Source: Owenia fusiformis (Eukaryota; Annelida; Polychaeta; Sabellida; Oweniidae). From it: 64,000 bases of DNA. Below are positions 24,958-36,966 of the stretch, piece by piece; the stretch's first letter is position 1; each line of letters opens with the position of its first letter. The notes under the pieces were generated by a model. That model was not told the origin of the DNA. It made no database searches and worked only from the letters and a program-made list of their open reading frames with translations. Made by a program: the position numbers and the translations under genes. Location: the NCBI GenBank assembly GCA_903813345.2, contig CAIIXF020000007.1, forward strand, positions 17,659,564 through 17,723,563. Reading direction: 5' to 3'.

Positions 24958-25362
24958 GTTAAGGTCAGGGTGCATGATGGGAAATTTTCTGCATTCCTCA
25001 ATTGAGTCACATGTTATTTTCAAACAAGAATCACTCCTTCCCTTCATTGTCTATATCTTCCAGTTTTGCACAAAGAGTGCACTTATGTGCCTAGAAAAGA
25101 CTTGTGAGAAGAATGTTTTGATAAGAAGAAAATTCAGTGAAAAAAATCAGAAAATTTTCAGAAATTTTTTTCACTGAATTTTCTCATTTTCTATATTTTA
25201 CAAAACAAACCTTCTCACAAGGCTTTTCTAGGAACAGAAGTGCACTCTTTGTGCAAACTTGGAAGATGTAGACAATGTGGGGAAGGAGTTATTCATGTTT
25301 GAAAAATAACATGTGACTCAATTGAGGAATGCAGAAAATTTCCCAACATGCACCCTGTCCTT
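24958..25362. mobile_element. Near-perfect fold-back element, about 400 bp
   Basis: The left arm ('ggtcagggtgcatgatggga', 'gcacaaagagtgcacttatg', 'aattcagtgaaaaaaat') is mirrored by 'atttttttcactgaatt', 'agtgcactctttgtgcaaac' and 'cccaacatgcaccctgtcct'. The arms meet at about 25160 with almost no spacer. It is a MITE-like inverted duplication with no coding sequence. Confidence 0.85.
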
Positions 25363-26160
25363 AATTAGTTCCGCTTGTCGAAGCCTGCGAAACGATTAAA
25401 TTAACGCATCAAAGGCAAAATGATCATGGAGGTTAGACCTAGCCTGGGCCATAAGACATGTCAGATACAGTTGGGGACATAAATAAATGACAGGTGGATT
25501 TGCTGAAGTGAGGATTTCCCATGTTAAAAATAAGAGAATTTACAAGAGGCCATAAATCAGTGGATAAGATTATACAAAATGTAAAATATACAAATTTTAA
25601 GGCATATGTATCTAGACAATATTGGAAATTCTGGGCTTTCAGACCACCATAATTAGGAAATGGTGATCGAAAATCGACCTGTCATTTATTTTTGTCCCCA
25701 AATGTACAGTGCTGATATATAATAATATAGGGTGCGTTTTCAAACTAAACAGAGTGTTCCTACCACAGCCCTTGCATTAGGTTAGAAAATTTGTGAGTCC
25801 CAAGGATGCAATTTTTTTTAAAAAGTGTGTCCTTTGAAAAAAAAGTGTGTCCCCTATTTCTAGCCTGTTTTGAAGTATAACTTTATTTTAAAAGCATTTT
25901 TTACCAAAACACCTTTCAGTTTTTGATTTCTTGCCACGAATTTAAAACGGAAGTAAACGTTAAGTACGACTGAATAAATGCATGTTCGTTCATTCGACAA
26001 TGAATACATTTTATTTCATGAATAACCTAATATTTGTTTCTGAATAGGAAAAACTGTGGCGTGTCATGGTTTCAAATCTAAAACCAGAACAACTGCAACG
26101 CCAAAGCGTAGCGAATCCCATCGAACAGAAATGGCTGGCATTTTTACAAACGAAGCGCAA
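25363..26160. other. Intergenic sequence between fold-back element and array
   Basis: It contains paired phrases 'cagttggggacataaataaa' and 'ttatttttgtccccaaatgt' at about 25470 and 25690, a small inverted repeat with 'tgacaggtgga'/'cgacctgtca' inside it. It also has A-rich tracts. No gene is visible. Confidence 0.45.
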
Positions 26161-27250
26161 ATATCATAAAACAACACACCAGAAAGGCCACCATTTTCAA
26201 AATGGTTGCTCACTAGCCAAGTTGTCATCAGAAGAAATAATATGCTTTTAAGAAGCCACCGCTAAAATTTTTGAAAAATCACACACATACTTGTAAAATA
26301 ACACACATAAAAATGGTGGCCATTTTTCAAAATGGCCGACTACTCCCCAAAGTTTTATTAGACAATGTGCCATGCTTAAAGTATTCACATATCAAATATG
26401 AACAAAATCGCTCCACTACTTTTCGAGTTATAGTAAAATACGTTAAAATCGCGGCCATTTTTCAAAATGGCCACCTTCTACCAAAAGCGACATTAGAAAT
26501 AGACAGTGTGCCATGCTTATAGTATTCACATACCAAATATGAACAAAATTGCTCCACTACTTTTCGAGTTATAGTAAAATACATTAAAATGGCGGCCATT
26601 TTTCAAATTTTTTTTCAAAATGACCGCCTTCTACCAAAAGTGTCATAGGACAATGTGCCATGCTTGTAGTATTCACATACCAAATATGAACAAAATCGCT
26701 CCACTACTTTTCGAGTTATAGTAAAATGCGTTAAAATGGCGGCCATTTTTCAAAATGGCCGCCTTCTACCATAAGTGTCTTTAGACAGTGTGCAATGCTT
26801 ATAGTATTCACATACCAAATATGAACAAAATCGCTCCACTATTTTTTGAGTTACAGCCAAAATCGTAAAATGACGAGTAAAGGCCGCCATTTTTCAAAAT
26901 GGCTGCCATGTGCTACTTTAATATATATATTTGTAGCATTATTAATGTCCTTTATAATTTTTTTACATTTAAAACATATTGCTATTACAGTTTTACATAT
27001 TGCACCTAAATTACTGTAAAATCGTCACTAAAATGGCCGCCATTTTGAAATGAGCGGCCATTTTGAAAATCAGCTTTCGAGCAGAACTTCTGCCCCCATA
27101 GGGTATATGTGTACAAAATATGAACAAAATCGGACCAACGGTATTCGAGTTATTGCCCGGACTGACGGACGTACGTACGTACGGACGGACGGACGGACGG
27201 ACGGACGGAGGCGTTCCCTATATCCCTCCGAACTTTGTTCGATGGGATAA
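26161..27250. repeat. Second AAAATGGC tandem array with GGAC tail
   Basis: Four to five units of about 150 bases repeat 'ggcggccatttttcaaaatg', 'gacaatgtgccatgcttata', 'accaaatatgaacaaaatcg' and 'cactacttttcgagttatag'. The array ends with (CGGA)n at 27165-27210 and 'ttcgatgggataa'. The layout is the same as at 16.0 and 53.8 kb, but the unit sequence differs. No protein is coded. Confidence 0.87.
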
Positions 27251-28815
27251 ATAAACAAAGTCGAAAAATTCGAGAGAATCATGATTATTTGTAAATATTC
27301 AACATGTTGAGCCTTATTTACGTTTCAAATAAAGGTGAGAGATCATAATTATTTGTTTTTGTTAGGTATCGTTGTAAACACATTGTAGTATTGACCTAAA
27401 AAAAATTTGAGTCCAAAAAACGGAAATATTTTCAATTTTTGCGTCCTCCAAATTATTTTTGAGTCCTTAACATGTACGGGACGCCGTTAATGCAAGCCCT
27501 GTACCAAAATGAATTTGCCTACATACGCCTGAAACTCTTATCTGATAGATAGAATGCACAAATAAAACAAAAGTTTTGCTATTATAGGTAAAAAGTTCTC
27601 TTGAAATTTCGAAGTGATTTTACCTGTTAATTCTGTCCATGGTCCGCCATTTTTGGGGAAGTTACACTGAAACGCAAACTCCATGAAACGAAACGAAATC
27701 ACTAGAAAAAAACATGGCACACATTGTGCGCATGTGCAGCAAAGTTGAGACCAATTAGATTATTTTGATTATTTTGCGCACGTGAATTATTTGCTTCTGA
27801 GCACTTATAAGCTTACCACAATAAACAAACCTGGCAGAGACTACCCTTAGCCTACTTCATTTTGGCGAAATTTCAGCTCAAACTCGTGACAAATGCATTA
27901 TGCATACGCTGGTGTGAAGCCTTGGAGACACTCATTTTGGTAAATATGATTTATTGGGTATACTTTTCTGCAGTTTGTTGGAGTTTGGGACATTAAATAT
28001 TAAAATTGAAGAAAATATGCCAATTAAACGACTGATCAATTAATGTATACCAGCACTGTAAGAAACGAGACCCAGTCTAGTCTACACGACTTCTATTAGG
28101 CCCTAGTTATTGTTCTAGTTGGGGTTCTCTATTGTTTAAGTTAACGAAAATGAAAAATATAACTTACAAACAATCCGTCCCTATTCAGAAGTATCAGAGT
28201 ATGAACTATGGCACTTATTTAGTAAAAGTAATCAAAATTCACGAAAAAGTTCACTTCCGGCGTGATCACAATCCCGGACTTAATATTGTACTGTACGAAA
28301 TCAGTACGGTGATCAGTGTAGATCACCGGGAAAAGTGATCTCAGAGCACGTGCCCGTGTAAAATAAATTATGGTCCCCTGGGGATTATATTGTCCCCTTT
28401 CCTTACGGCCCTTACTGGCCCTGACTGTGTATAAATAATAAGGAAAACAATTGGTCACCATCTAGGATGAAGAAAGGTCACCATATAAATCAATAGAGAG
28501 TAAGCTTAGGTGACCAAATCTTGATAGCCTAATCAAGATTTGGTCACCTGTGACCACACGACCTGGCCCTTTTACACCTGTAAGTTACTTGTAGTTGGAA
28601 TAAACTGTTTTCCATGGTACATATAAAGCGGCGAGGTAGACTTTCTTTTAGGACAACTGATGAAGAACTATTTTTCCGGTGCCCGTAACTACGGCGGGGG
28701 GGGAGTGCGGAGGGGCAACGGTTTCGGAAACTTTTGGAGGTTTCTGACTACTTCAGTCTTTTAAAACAAAGACCATATCATGTGGGGTTTCCTAGAAAAA
28801 ATCGCTAGAAGTGAG
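27251..28815. other. Intergenic sequence, no gene recognised
   Basis: This is mixed AT-rich sequence. A small inverted repeat around 28500-28545 pairs 'gtgaccaaatcttgat' with 'atcaagatttggtcacc'. There is a G-run at about 28695. I see no open frame with protein character. Confidence 0.4.
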
Positions 28816-29045
28816 TCTTTGCAGTGGCGGATCCAGAAAATAACAAGGGGGGGGGGGGCAGATTTTGAGGCTGGAAAACAATTACCGGCCCTTAAACCGT
28901 CCAAAATTGCCAGTAAATTGGCACAAAAAGGCCTAAAACCTAAGACCCATTTTTGAGGCAATGTTGGGGCCAGACACTAGATGATTTTTTCTGTGCCCAA
29001 CAAAGGGGGGGGGGACTTAATACATACACCCCTGAGCATAAAATC
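28816..29045. repeat. G-run repeat with 'agtggcggatccag' motif
   Basis: 'gcagtggcggatccagaaaa' is followed by a run of twelve G. A second run of G lies near 29005, before 'acttaatacatacacccctg'. Such units are dispersed in many animal genomes. I cannot assign it to a class. Confidence 0.45.
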
Positions 29046-30817
29046 AACATTGTCATAATCATGATTCACAATGATAAAACCTGCAGGCTATCAAGCATAT
29101 CAGCCTGAAACTCCCAAACCCAAAGAGGATTGCCAAAGATTGGCTTTTTAGCAAACCTTACTTTTTATACATGTTTTTCTGTTTTGAAAAAATTGGATAT
29201 GTGATGTATATTTCTTGGTTTTCATTACGGTTTATCGCGGATCACTGCCGTCACTTTTCGAATGAGTTACCTTGAAATATCAAGACGTCACTGCAATTCT
29301 CATACTTATAGAACTCAATGTAACTGTCCTTGACCATTTTTAAGCAGCAAAAAATTAATTTGTCTGCATGGGGTGGAAATACAAAATTCAAAATCAAGAA
29401 TATCGGCCATTTTACTTGCAGCCGTAGAAATACTAGTATACAGGCATGAATAGCACTGATCAGTTGGGGCACTGGCTTCCAATGTCCTTGTCCAAACCCC
29501 AATAGATTAGGACCTTCACACCAACATTTTTACAATTTTTATTTTATCATTTAACTCTTGCAAAATTATGTCTCTGATTAAAACGATGAGTCGCAATTGC
29601 AAGTAGCATAAAATGTATAATTGAACAAAAATATAATAATTATATGGGGTGTACTGTACACTTACGTACAGTATTACATATGACATACACAAATTACTCC
29701 CTCCATCGTTCAATTTTAATTATTTTCGATCATTTTTAATATAACGTATGGAAACTTTTTTTAAAAGTCAACAATGACATTGGTTTTGTGATAATAACGT
29801 CTTGTACAGGTCGTGTAAACCATTGTTGCTTGATTTATAACAAAAACATATTGACATGACATTTGCATATCGGTGATGGTGTGCCATATGCCTTTTTTAA
29901 TAGATATATCTTACAAAAGTACGTATCCGGGTTAAAAAATCCTAGAAGATCGACCTGACATACTTTACCATACCGCGCGCCCATTCATTTAGCAATTCAT
30001 TTGTAAACGTTCTCTAATTCTCTTGAAAAAATAAATCGTCCAAAGTTGTTGAATCTTCTAGGAGAAATAGGCTATCCCTCCGTTCATTTTCCGATCGCAG
30101 GGCTTACCATTTAACCATGACTTCAATCATTGACATAAAATATGAACTAGGGGTCTGTGATCAGTTTTTCAGGATTTGTGTTAATCTTTATTGATCATCT
30201 AAACATGATTTGTTATTTTTATATGACAAATCAATAAAAAATTTGCAACTGACCCCTGGCGTCTGTACTTTAACAGTGGAATACAAAATGCATTATTTGG
30301 ACGTGTTTTGCTTGAATCGTTAAGAATGAAAAATTGACTTAAAACCAGTCTTAGATAATTTTTTATGTTTATTCATATATCTCCTTCGTTACCAGTAACG
30401 TATTTAATAACTTCAAAAATAGGTTCCAAACTAAAGCTTAAAATAAAAAATAGTATCATATCTTATCACCAATAACTTCATATTGAATAATATATATATA
30501 TGTTTTTACTTTCTCTCAGCTTATACATTAGAGATCACCAGTTCTCGTGGCCACCACCATTATGTACTAGAAGTTTGGGTGTAATATAAATCATTTGTCA
30601 CCTGGTTTGGGTGAGGTCACATAATGTCAAATGTCATTTTAAGCAATCTTATTTTCTTCCATTTTCTGTTTGAGGTCGTTGGCAGTATCAAGGTCACATT
30701 TAGAGTTCTCATATTTGTATTCTCAAAGTCAGAGTTAGAAAGAAACGTTGGTCACAGGTGAATGGTCCTGCAATAAATTGAAATGAACCTTCTCAGTGAA
30801 AATTCACGTAAGGTCTT
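29046..30817. other. Intergenic and 3' flank of the ankyrin/SOCS gene
   Basis: It is AT-rich with no recognisable gene. The 3' UTR of the minus-strand gene at 30818 should lie at the right side; minus-strand AATAAA is present at about 30187. The boundary is inferred. Confidence 0.4.
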
Positions 30818-32092
30818 CTAAAATAATTCGGACATAACAATGTAGTCTTTCAGTGTGTGGGGAATGGGTAGAGCCTTGGTTTTCTCAAATATGTCCCTTC
30901 CAAGACGGTGTCTGATGGATCTACGACAAAATTGTTTAAGTGAATACACATAGTTCATATAGACCGGGACGCTCTTCAAGTCTTGGATACTGGTATCTGC
31001 GAGGATACGCTTGCCGTCCATGTTATTTGTGTGTTCCACGAGGGTCTCGCAGTAGATGTACGCCAGCAACCTCGTCGTGCTGTAAAGGCTTCTCTCTATA
31101 GCGAGTTCAATGTTACGTTTTAGCGCACCATGCATCAACATCTTAGCGGGAACTTCAAGGTCATAGTTATACTTTATTAACAATTTGAGACAGTCGAACT
31201 TATTATAGACAATGGCATCATAAAGGGCAGTTTCCCCAGTGCTGTTGGGTATGAGACGGACATCCTTACACTGCAAGAGTTGATCAACAACCTCAGTGTA
31301 GTTCTTTTTGATAGCGATATGCATGGCAGTGTCACCAGTCTTCGTTTCTTGCCTGTTGATGTCGCAGCCAGCCTCAATCAGCGCTGCCACTGCATCTTTC
31401 TGATAGTAGTACACGGCCTCCATTAATGGGGTTCGTCCATACTGGTTTTGGATGTTCAAACCGCTGCCTGCTGCGATTAGAACACGTACTATTTCTCCGT
31501 TGCCATTTTTCGAGGCAAAGTGTAGCGCAACGTCACTATTCTTATCTCTTATATTCAGTGCACAACCAGCGGCAATCAAACGTTTCACAGCGTTCAGTTT
31601 ACCGTTTCTAGCGGCCTTCATGAGGGGGGTCTTTAACGTGATGTCCTGCACGTCAACCTGGGCACCTTTTTGGATGAGTACATCTAGAATGTCACAATTA
31701 CCATCATCTGCAGCGTAAGAACAGGGTGTGTTCCCGAAAGTGTCTCTCGAGTTCAATGCTGCACCTTCACCTAAAAGTCTATGAAAACACGCCACCTTGT
31801 GGCGTAGTACTGCAAAATGTAAAGCAGTTCTTCTCAGACACTCTGTAGCGAGATCAATATTACATCTCGCCTCATGAATCATATATTGCAGCATACCAGA
31901 GAATCCCCGGGATGCTACTAAGTGAATGGGACTCAGGTCTAAATGATTTTTCTTCCGAGCTTCGGTAAATTTGGCATTGAGATCTAAATTTTGCGTTTCT
32001 GCCAATATCCTTAATTTAACCAAATCATTTGTGTAGATGGCATCGTATAACTCCAACCCTCCCATTGTGGTTATACGGCTGTGCCAGTTCAC
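30818..32092 (-). CDS. Ankyrin-repeat and SOCS-box protein (ASB-like), intronless
   Basis: This 424-residue single-exon protein has ankyrin repeats from about residue 13 to 340, with typical phrases such as RTALHFAVLRHK, GNTPCSYAADDGN, KTPLMKAARNGK, GRTPLMEAVYYYQ, GDTAMHIAIKKN and GETALYDAIVYN. The C-terminus is a SOCS box. SLKQFCRRSI at 384-393 fits the Elongin-C-binding BC box, and LPIP at 408-411 fits the Cul5 box. By family knowledge it is a substrate receptor of a Cul5-Elongin B/C ubiquitin ligase; the ankyrin part would bind an unknown target. Met1 (MNWHSR) is chosen because nothing upstream extends the frame; Met10 is possible. I cannot name an orthologue among vertebrate ASB proteins. 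Confidence 0.87.
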   Translation of the reverse strand: MNWHSRITTMGGLELYDAIYTNDLVKLRILAETQNLDLNAKFTEARKKNHLDLSPIHLVASRGFSGMLQYMIHEARCNIDLATECLRRTALHFAVLRHKVACFHRLLGEGAALNSRDTFGNTPCSYAADDGNCDILDVLIQKGAQVDVQDITLKTPLMKAARNGKLNAVKRLIAAGCALNIRDKNSDVALHFASKNGNGEIVRVLIAAGSGLNIQNQYGRTPLMEAVYYYQKDAVAALIEAGCDINRQETKTGDTAMHIAIKKNYTEVVDQLLQCKDVRLIPNSTGETALYDAIVYNKFDCLKLLIKYNYDLEVPAKMLMHGALKRNIELAIERSLYSTTRLLAYIYCETLVEHTNNMDGKRILADTSIQDLKSVPVYMNYVYSLKQFCRRSIRHRLGRDIFEKTKALPIPHTLKDYIVMSELF

Positions 32093-33690
32093 GATTTATC
32101 ATTCACGCATCTTGATACTAATAACAGTTTTGTTAATGTCTTTGTCCATCCTCTTGTGAACAAGATAACATGCTAAATAGTTAATTTCAGTATTGTTTTC
32201 ATGATGTCGTCTCACTTATTCATACAATATGGCCGACTTAATATAACCCTGTGATGTCATTGGGAATATTATGCTAATAATCAATATTGTTTGCTTGCTA
32301 TAGTGACATATCATTGTCAAAGATGGCATTACTGTAGTCTAACTGTGTCGGAATTGTCAGTATTTCCACTGCTCGTACATCCTGATCACCTCAAACAATG
32401 ACAACTCAACTTTAAATAAAAAGATGGCAGCCTTTGGCGTTAAAACGCCGATCCAAATATAAATATTATCGATCTTGATTTGACTTGCGGTGGATGAATC
32501 GCTGCAACAAGAATAAACTGTTGATGTCATTTTTTTCAATTCATGTATTTCTCTTATCACTAATTCCTCTTGGAATTGAAATAATGGAAGGATTTACAAA
32601 CTTAATATACCATTTGAAAGAAATTTCCAAAAAGTATGTCAAATGATACCCTTTGAATTCGTTCGACTTCACTAGACTCTGCGCGCAGGGTAGTCAAATG
32701 AATTTTAAACCTAGACAATGAAAAGCCATGTTTTTTTTGTTGTGAGCTCTTTTAAAAAGTTATTCTAGTGCTATTGCAAGGGACTATGCAGCTGGTATCG
32801 TTTACTATCCTTTTAGAGGGAACTTGCGTATTGTTACTAATTGTACATCGCGTTAGGGTATTAGCTATTTAGGGAGAGAATTATCACAGGGCTCATCTTG
32901 CAAAAAACTACAGTAGGTAATTTTGATTAAATTTGCCAACTGTGTATACAATGAAACATATACATTATACAGGTGTTGTTACATCATTAGTAATAAATGT
33001 TAGTTTATAGAAATACATTAAATAATAGAATCAAGGTCAAGTGTTTGCTGTTGATATCTAGAGTTGCAAATGTACATGTATCTCTTACATGTATCTCAAT
33101 ATTTGTGATATTGAATAAATATCTGAAGGAGGATTGGTGGTAACTCATTAGATTTGACATTAATTGAAGACTTGAAAATCACGTATGAGGATTGAACTCT
33201 ACATAGATAAGAATTTATATTAGTTGCATGAAATTTCAACCGGGTTTTAACGGAGAAGTCGAGGGCACGAACAGAAAAACAATTTACCTTCGCCGATCAT
33301 ATACCCCCTATGGAAGTTTTGAAAAAACACACCGCCCGTGCTTGTGGCAATAGAGAGTTTAAGCTTGCACTGTTTTTCACAACGTGAACTTGAACGGAAA
33401 GTATATGAATCAATAATAATGGAATGTGTAGAGCGCGCATAGTTTTGTACGCGCTTCAAGCGCTTAAGTCAACTTCAGATAGCCGTTTAGCTTCAGAGTT
33501 TCGTGTTTAGAACGGGAAATTTGAAATTTGAATGACATTGGCAATATTAAATTATTACATATTGTAACGCTTTCCATCCAATGAGCTTATTTCAAAGAAA
33601 ACGCCAGCAATAAAAGGCAGAAAGATGTGATGACACCAGCTGCAGAATATTCCATACCTACTGGTTTCAGATACATAGAGGTTATTTAAT
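32093..33690. other. Intergenic sequence upstream of the ankyrin/SOCS gene
   Basis: The promoter of the minus-strand gene should be at the left edge. A 70-codon minus-strand frame at 33247-33459 has no family features. I see nothing else supported. Confidence 0.4.
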
Positions 33691-33696
33691 GGAAGG

Positions 33697-33801
33697 TTTT
33701 TGATACAGGGTATATCTGAGGGAAATATATCAATCCGAGGGACCGTAGGGAGCGAGTGTTGATATATTGTATTTACCGAGGGATATACCCTGTATCAAAA
33801 A
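33697..33801. repeat. Hairpin with 'gagggacc' core
   Basis: 'tttttgatacagggtatatc' pairs with 'gatataccctgtatcaaaaa', enclosing 'ccgagggaccgtagg'. Fragments with the same wording ('ggtatatctgagggaaata', 'gagggacggtaa') lie at 62885-62945, and a related hairpin at 52991-53104. This is a dispersed palindromic family. Confidence 0.7.
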
Positions 33802-34084
33802 TCGAGCATTCAATAACTGATTTATTCTATACTTAGTGGTTTATAGTGGCATAAAGTACATAAACATTATACACTTGTAGTGGCTTTGCTGAAGGCATTA
33901 TCAGCCACTATTAAGTATGGAATAAATAATTATAACGCCAGGGAATATCTACATTTATCCCACGATTAATGTGTTATCTGTACAATAACAGCTATTGATA
34001 TTTCTGATATTATTGAAATCCGTGTGATATTTTCCAGAAAATCGTTTATCAAACTCATATGCGTGTGACATCGTTTATCTCGTA

Positions 34085-34139
34085 GATATCAAATATCAAC
34101 ACTCATTCGCTTCGCTCACTCGTGTTGATATTTGATATC
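34085..34139. repeat. Palindrome with GATATCAAATATCAACAC arms
   Basis: Two 18-base arms, GATATCAAATATCAACAC and its complement, surround 'tcattcgcttcgctcactc'. It is a strong short hairpin close to the hairpin at 33.7 kb, and probably part of the same mobile family. Confidence 0.8.
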
Positions 34140-36042
34140 AACTCGGCGATAAAAATGATATCACTCAAAATGATCTGATATTCTGTATGTACTACAGTAT
34201 ATCCAGGGAGCGGGGTGGATTTTTCAGTATTTATCCCCGCTATTACACTTTTCACTGACTAATCTCGTATTTTTGGAGGAAATACTATGTATTTAAATTT
34301 TTTAAATAGTAGTTTATCCATTTAAAACCTTTTGAACCCTTAGAAGGTATAATTTTCGAAAAACTTCAGCAGGTATTTGATACATCTGATATGTACGGTC
34401 AGTTTTGGATGTATACAGATTTATCCCTCGGAAATGCGTTTAACTCTGTTTCCCTCGGAATAAACCCCGTATCCAAAATAGCCCGGTAAACTGTATCCCT
34501 TACGTATACATACGTTCTCAATTATTTCTCCCTTTGAGGTCTATGCTTCGTGTTAAAGTTATTAAAATGCAATTTTACAAAATTGATCAATTTTCAATAA
34601 TTTATCGTATGCACAAGTTGTTATTTCCTTATGATCACCACCAGCTTATCAAATAAGCAAACCTAAACTGCTGAAATACAGTTGGGAGTGCAAAACCAGA
34701 GGCGCCTTAGATAGGGTATGCAAACACTACCTGACACTTCTTTGGTTCTTTTCGTTGTGTCTAAAATATAGACTTTTGTGGCCTAATATTCAAAGACAGG
34801 CCTCGCTGTTTGGTTAAACGGTCCTTTATTTATAATCATGACTGATTTATAAGTAGCACACACAATGCAAGTATCACTGTTCCCAAACTAAAGGCCCTCT
34901 CACATATGAACGATTTTCGTCAAGAATCAGGCATCAGAAAAATCAAAGAGCTCAAGATGACAACATTTGTACATAGTTGATTAAACCTAGGATGAAGAAA
35001 ATAAAAAATAATGAAGAAAATAATTTGCAGATGGGGCTAGATGTAAAGAAAATAGAGGGGCAAGGGATTATGGTGAAGTTGACAGCTTGTGTGTATATGT
35101 AGTCATGCTGTCTATGCTTTACCGTGGAGGAGGGACTGGAGGGGTCATTATGAAACACCCTGTAAATGTGTTTACTCCAGCAATTTCATGAATCATTCTA
35201 TAGCATAAGAATGAGATCAATTTTTTGAGATTTAACTAATATTGTTGCTGGAGACAAGAAACCTGATATATTATCATATGGTAATTAATTTATATACTCG
35301 GAATGTCGTTATATAAATTGAGTTGTCCATGGCAGGCATTGTGAATGAGAGTGAAAGTGAGTCACCAAAACGTCAATACCTGCTGAAGCTGAATGTGCTT
35401 GGGGAATACTTTGGAATAGAAAAATCTATATAACACTTAGCACAACTATAAATTGAGTCTGGTAAAGGCGTAGAGCAATGAAGCTGAGCCATAATTGTAT
35501 TTGGCAGGATCGATAGAGCAGAATTACATATTATATCAGCTCTCATTGCTAGGCTGACGTCAACCCGTTTCTCATTGGTGGTAAGGCCTATAATTATATG
35601 TGGATAATAGCAAATAATAAGGAAAATGATGTCCCGATGCGATGGTCTTCTAAAATATGTATATACGTATACATGTAATTGTCAATTTAGAATAAAATAG
35701 ACGTAGGTTGGAGTGTGGAGATAAACGAAAAACATTACATTCCACCTGAGCATCTTTTCTGCTGCATAACATTAAAACGTTATTCTTCTCCAAGCAGACA
35801 TGGAGACATAACAAATGTATGGGAACATCGTCACCATCTTTGATTATATATTAGAGACCTCCATATTGCTAGGACTTAAGATAAGATGATCTTTGGATTT
35901 TAAGGATATAGGGAATCTTGTCCCCGTCGTACATACTCTTAAACATATAGGAGGAATACATGTACCGCTCTTCTAAATGATTTCTGCTCCGAATACGTCC
36001 TGATAGGAAAAACACACTCAAGACTGACTCTCAAGACTAAAA
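34140..36042. other. Intergenic sequence and 5' flank of CDK5R1
   Basis: 'tgaaacaccctgta' at about 35150 is a lone mariner-type end like the MITE at 9.0 kb. The last few hundred bases should hold the CDK5R1 promoter and 5' UTR. No TATA box is clear. Confidence 0.4.
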
Positions 36043-36966
36043 ATGGGCACCGTGCTATCGTTCTCGCCACGCCCAAGGAAACCACTCTATGAGGATATAA
36101 ACCTGAATAATTTTAATTACGAAATTTTAAATAATTCCACCAAGCCGGCAAGTACAACAAACATTGCAACGACCAACATCCCAAAAGAGAAAAGCTTTAG
36201 GAAGCATTCAATATTCATAAGTGGACTCAGCTGGAAAAAGTTCAATGTCACCAATAAGAAAAAAGACAATAAGAATTTTGTGAAACTTACCAATAGGCCA
36301 TTGTCAAAATTAGACAACAATTTGAATGATATAGAAAATAACAATAACAAAAACGCACACAAGTCGGTATCATGCTATAATCTGAAGAGCAGTACGTCAG
36401 ATGACTATCTTAGAAACAACAACACAATCGTTCTTAAGAAAGTAGATAGATTTTCCCAGCATATACCGGACCGTACCCCTAGTCCAAGGAAAACTGTCAT
36501 ACAAGCATCTACTTCAGAGCTCTTGAAATGTCTCGGTGCGTTCTTATGCCAGCGTTGCTTTCGACTAAAGCAGTTTGAGGCTGGCGATGCAGTTATGTGG
36601 TTGAGGGCTGTGGACCGGTCCTTGTTACTTCAAGGCTGGCAGGACATTGCATTCATCAATCCCGCTAATGTAGTATTCGTCTACATGTTGATCAAAGAGT
36701 TGGTAGATGATCAAATGATCACAGAGCATGACCTTCAGACAAATGTACTAACGTGTCTCTACCTATCCTACTCGTATATGGGTAATGAAATCAGCTATCC
36801 TCTAAAACCATTCCTAGTTGAAGAGAACAAGGATCGATTCTGGGATCGTTGTCTGAGGATCATTAATCAATTAAGCTCCAATATGCTTCGAATCAACAGT
36901 GATCCTAGCTATTTTACAGAGATCTTCACAGATCTAAAATCCTACAGCACCCAAACGATATCGTGA
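36043..36966 (+). CDS. CDK5R1: Cyclin-dependent kinase 5 activator 1 (p35), intronless
   Basis: This is the regulatory partner of CDK5, which controls neuronal migration and cytoskeleton. It has 307 residues, the same length as human p35, and a single exon as in vertebrates. [13 protein letters not shown] at the start keeps Gly2 for N-myristoylation and the basic cluster that ties p35 to membranes. [14 protein letters not shown] (about 54-67) is a conserved N-terminal motif. Residues 155-296, from [11 protein letters not shown] through [41 protein letters not shown] and [16 protein letters not shown], form the cyclin-fold CDK5-binding core. Between them lies an Asn/Lys-rich, probably disordered linker (residues 80-130) not shared with vertebrates. 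The calpain site that makes p25 cannot be placed with confidence. Confidence 0.97.
   Translation: MGTVLSFSPRPRKPLYEDINLNNFNYEILNNSTKPASTTNIATTNIPKEKSFRKHSIFISGLSWKKFNVTNKKKDNKNFVKLTNRPLSKLDNNLNDIENNNNKNAHKSVSCYNLKSSTSDDYLRNNNTIVLKKVDRFSQHIPDRTPSPRKTVIQASTSELLKCLGAFLCQRCFRLKQFEAGDAVMWLRAVDRSLLLQGWQDIAFINPANVVFVYMLIKELVDDQMITEHDLQTNVLTCLYLSYSYMGNEISYPLKPFLVEENKDRFWDRCLRIINQLSSNMLRINSDPSYFTEIFTDLKSYSTQTIS

Noticed and set aside
36117-36362. Minus-strand frame opposite CDK5R1
   Set aside because: It is the antisense reading of the Asn/Lys-rich linker of p35, giving a Leu/Phe-rich mock membrane protein.
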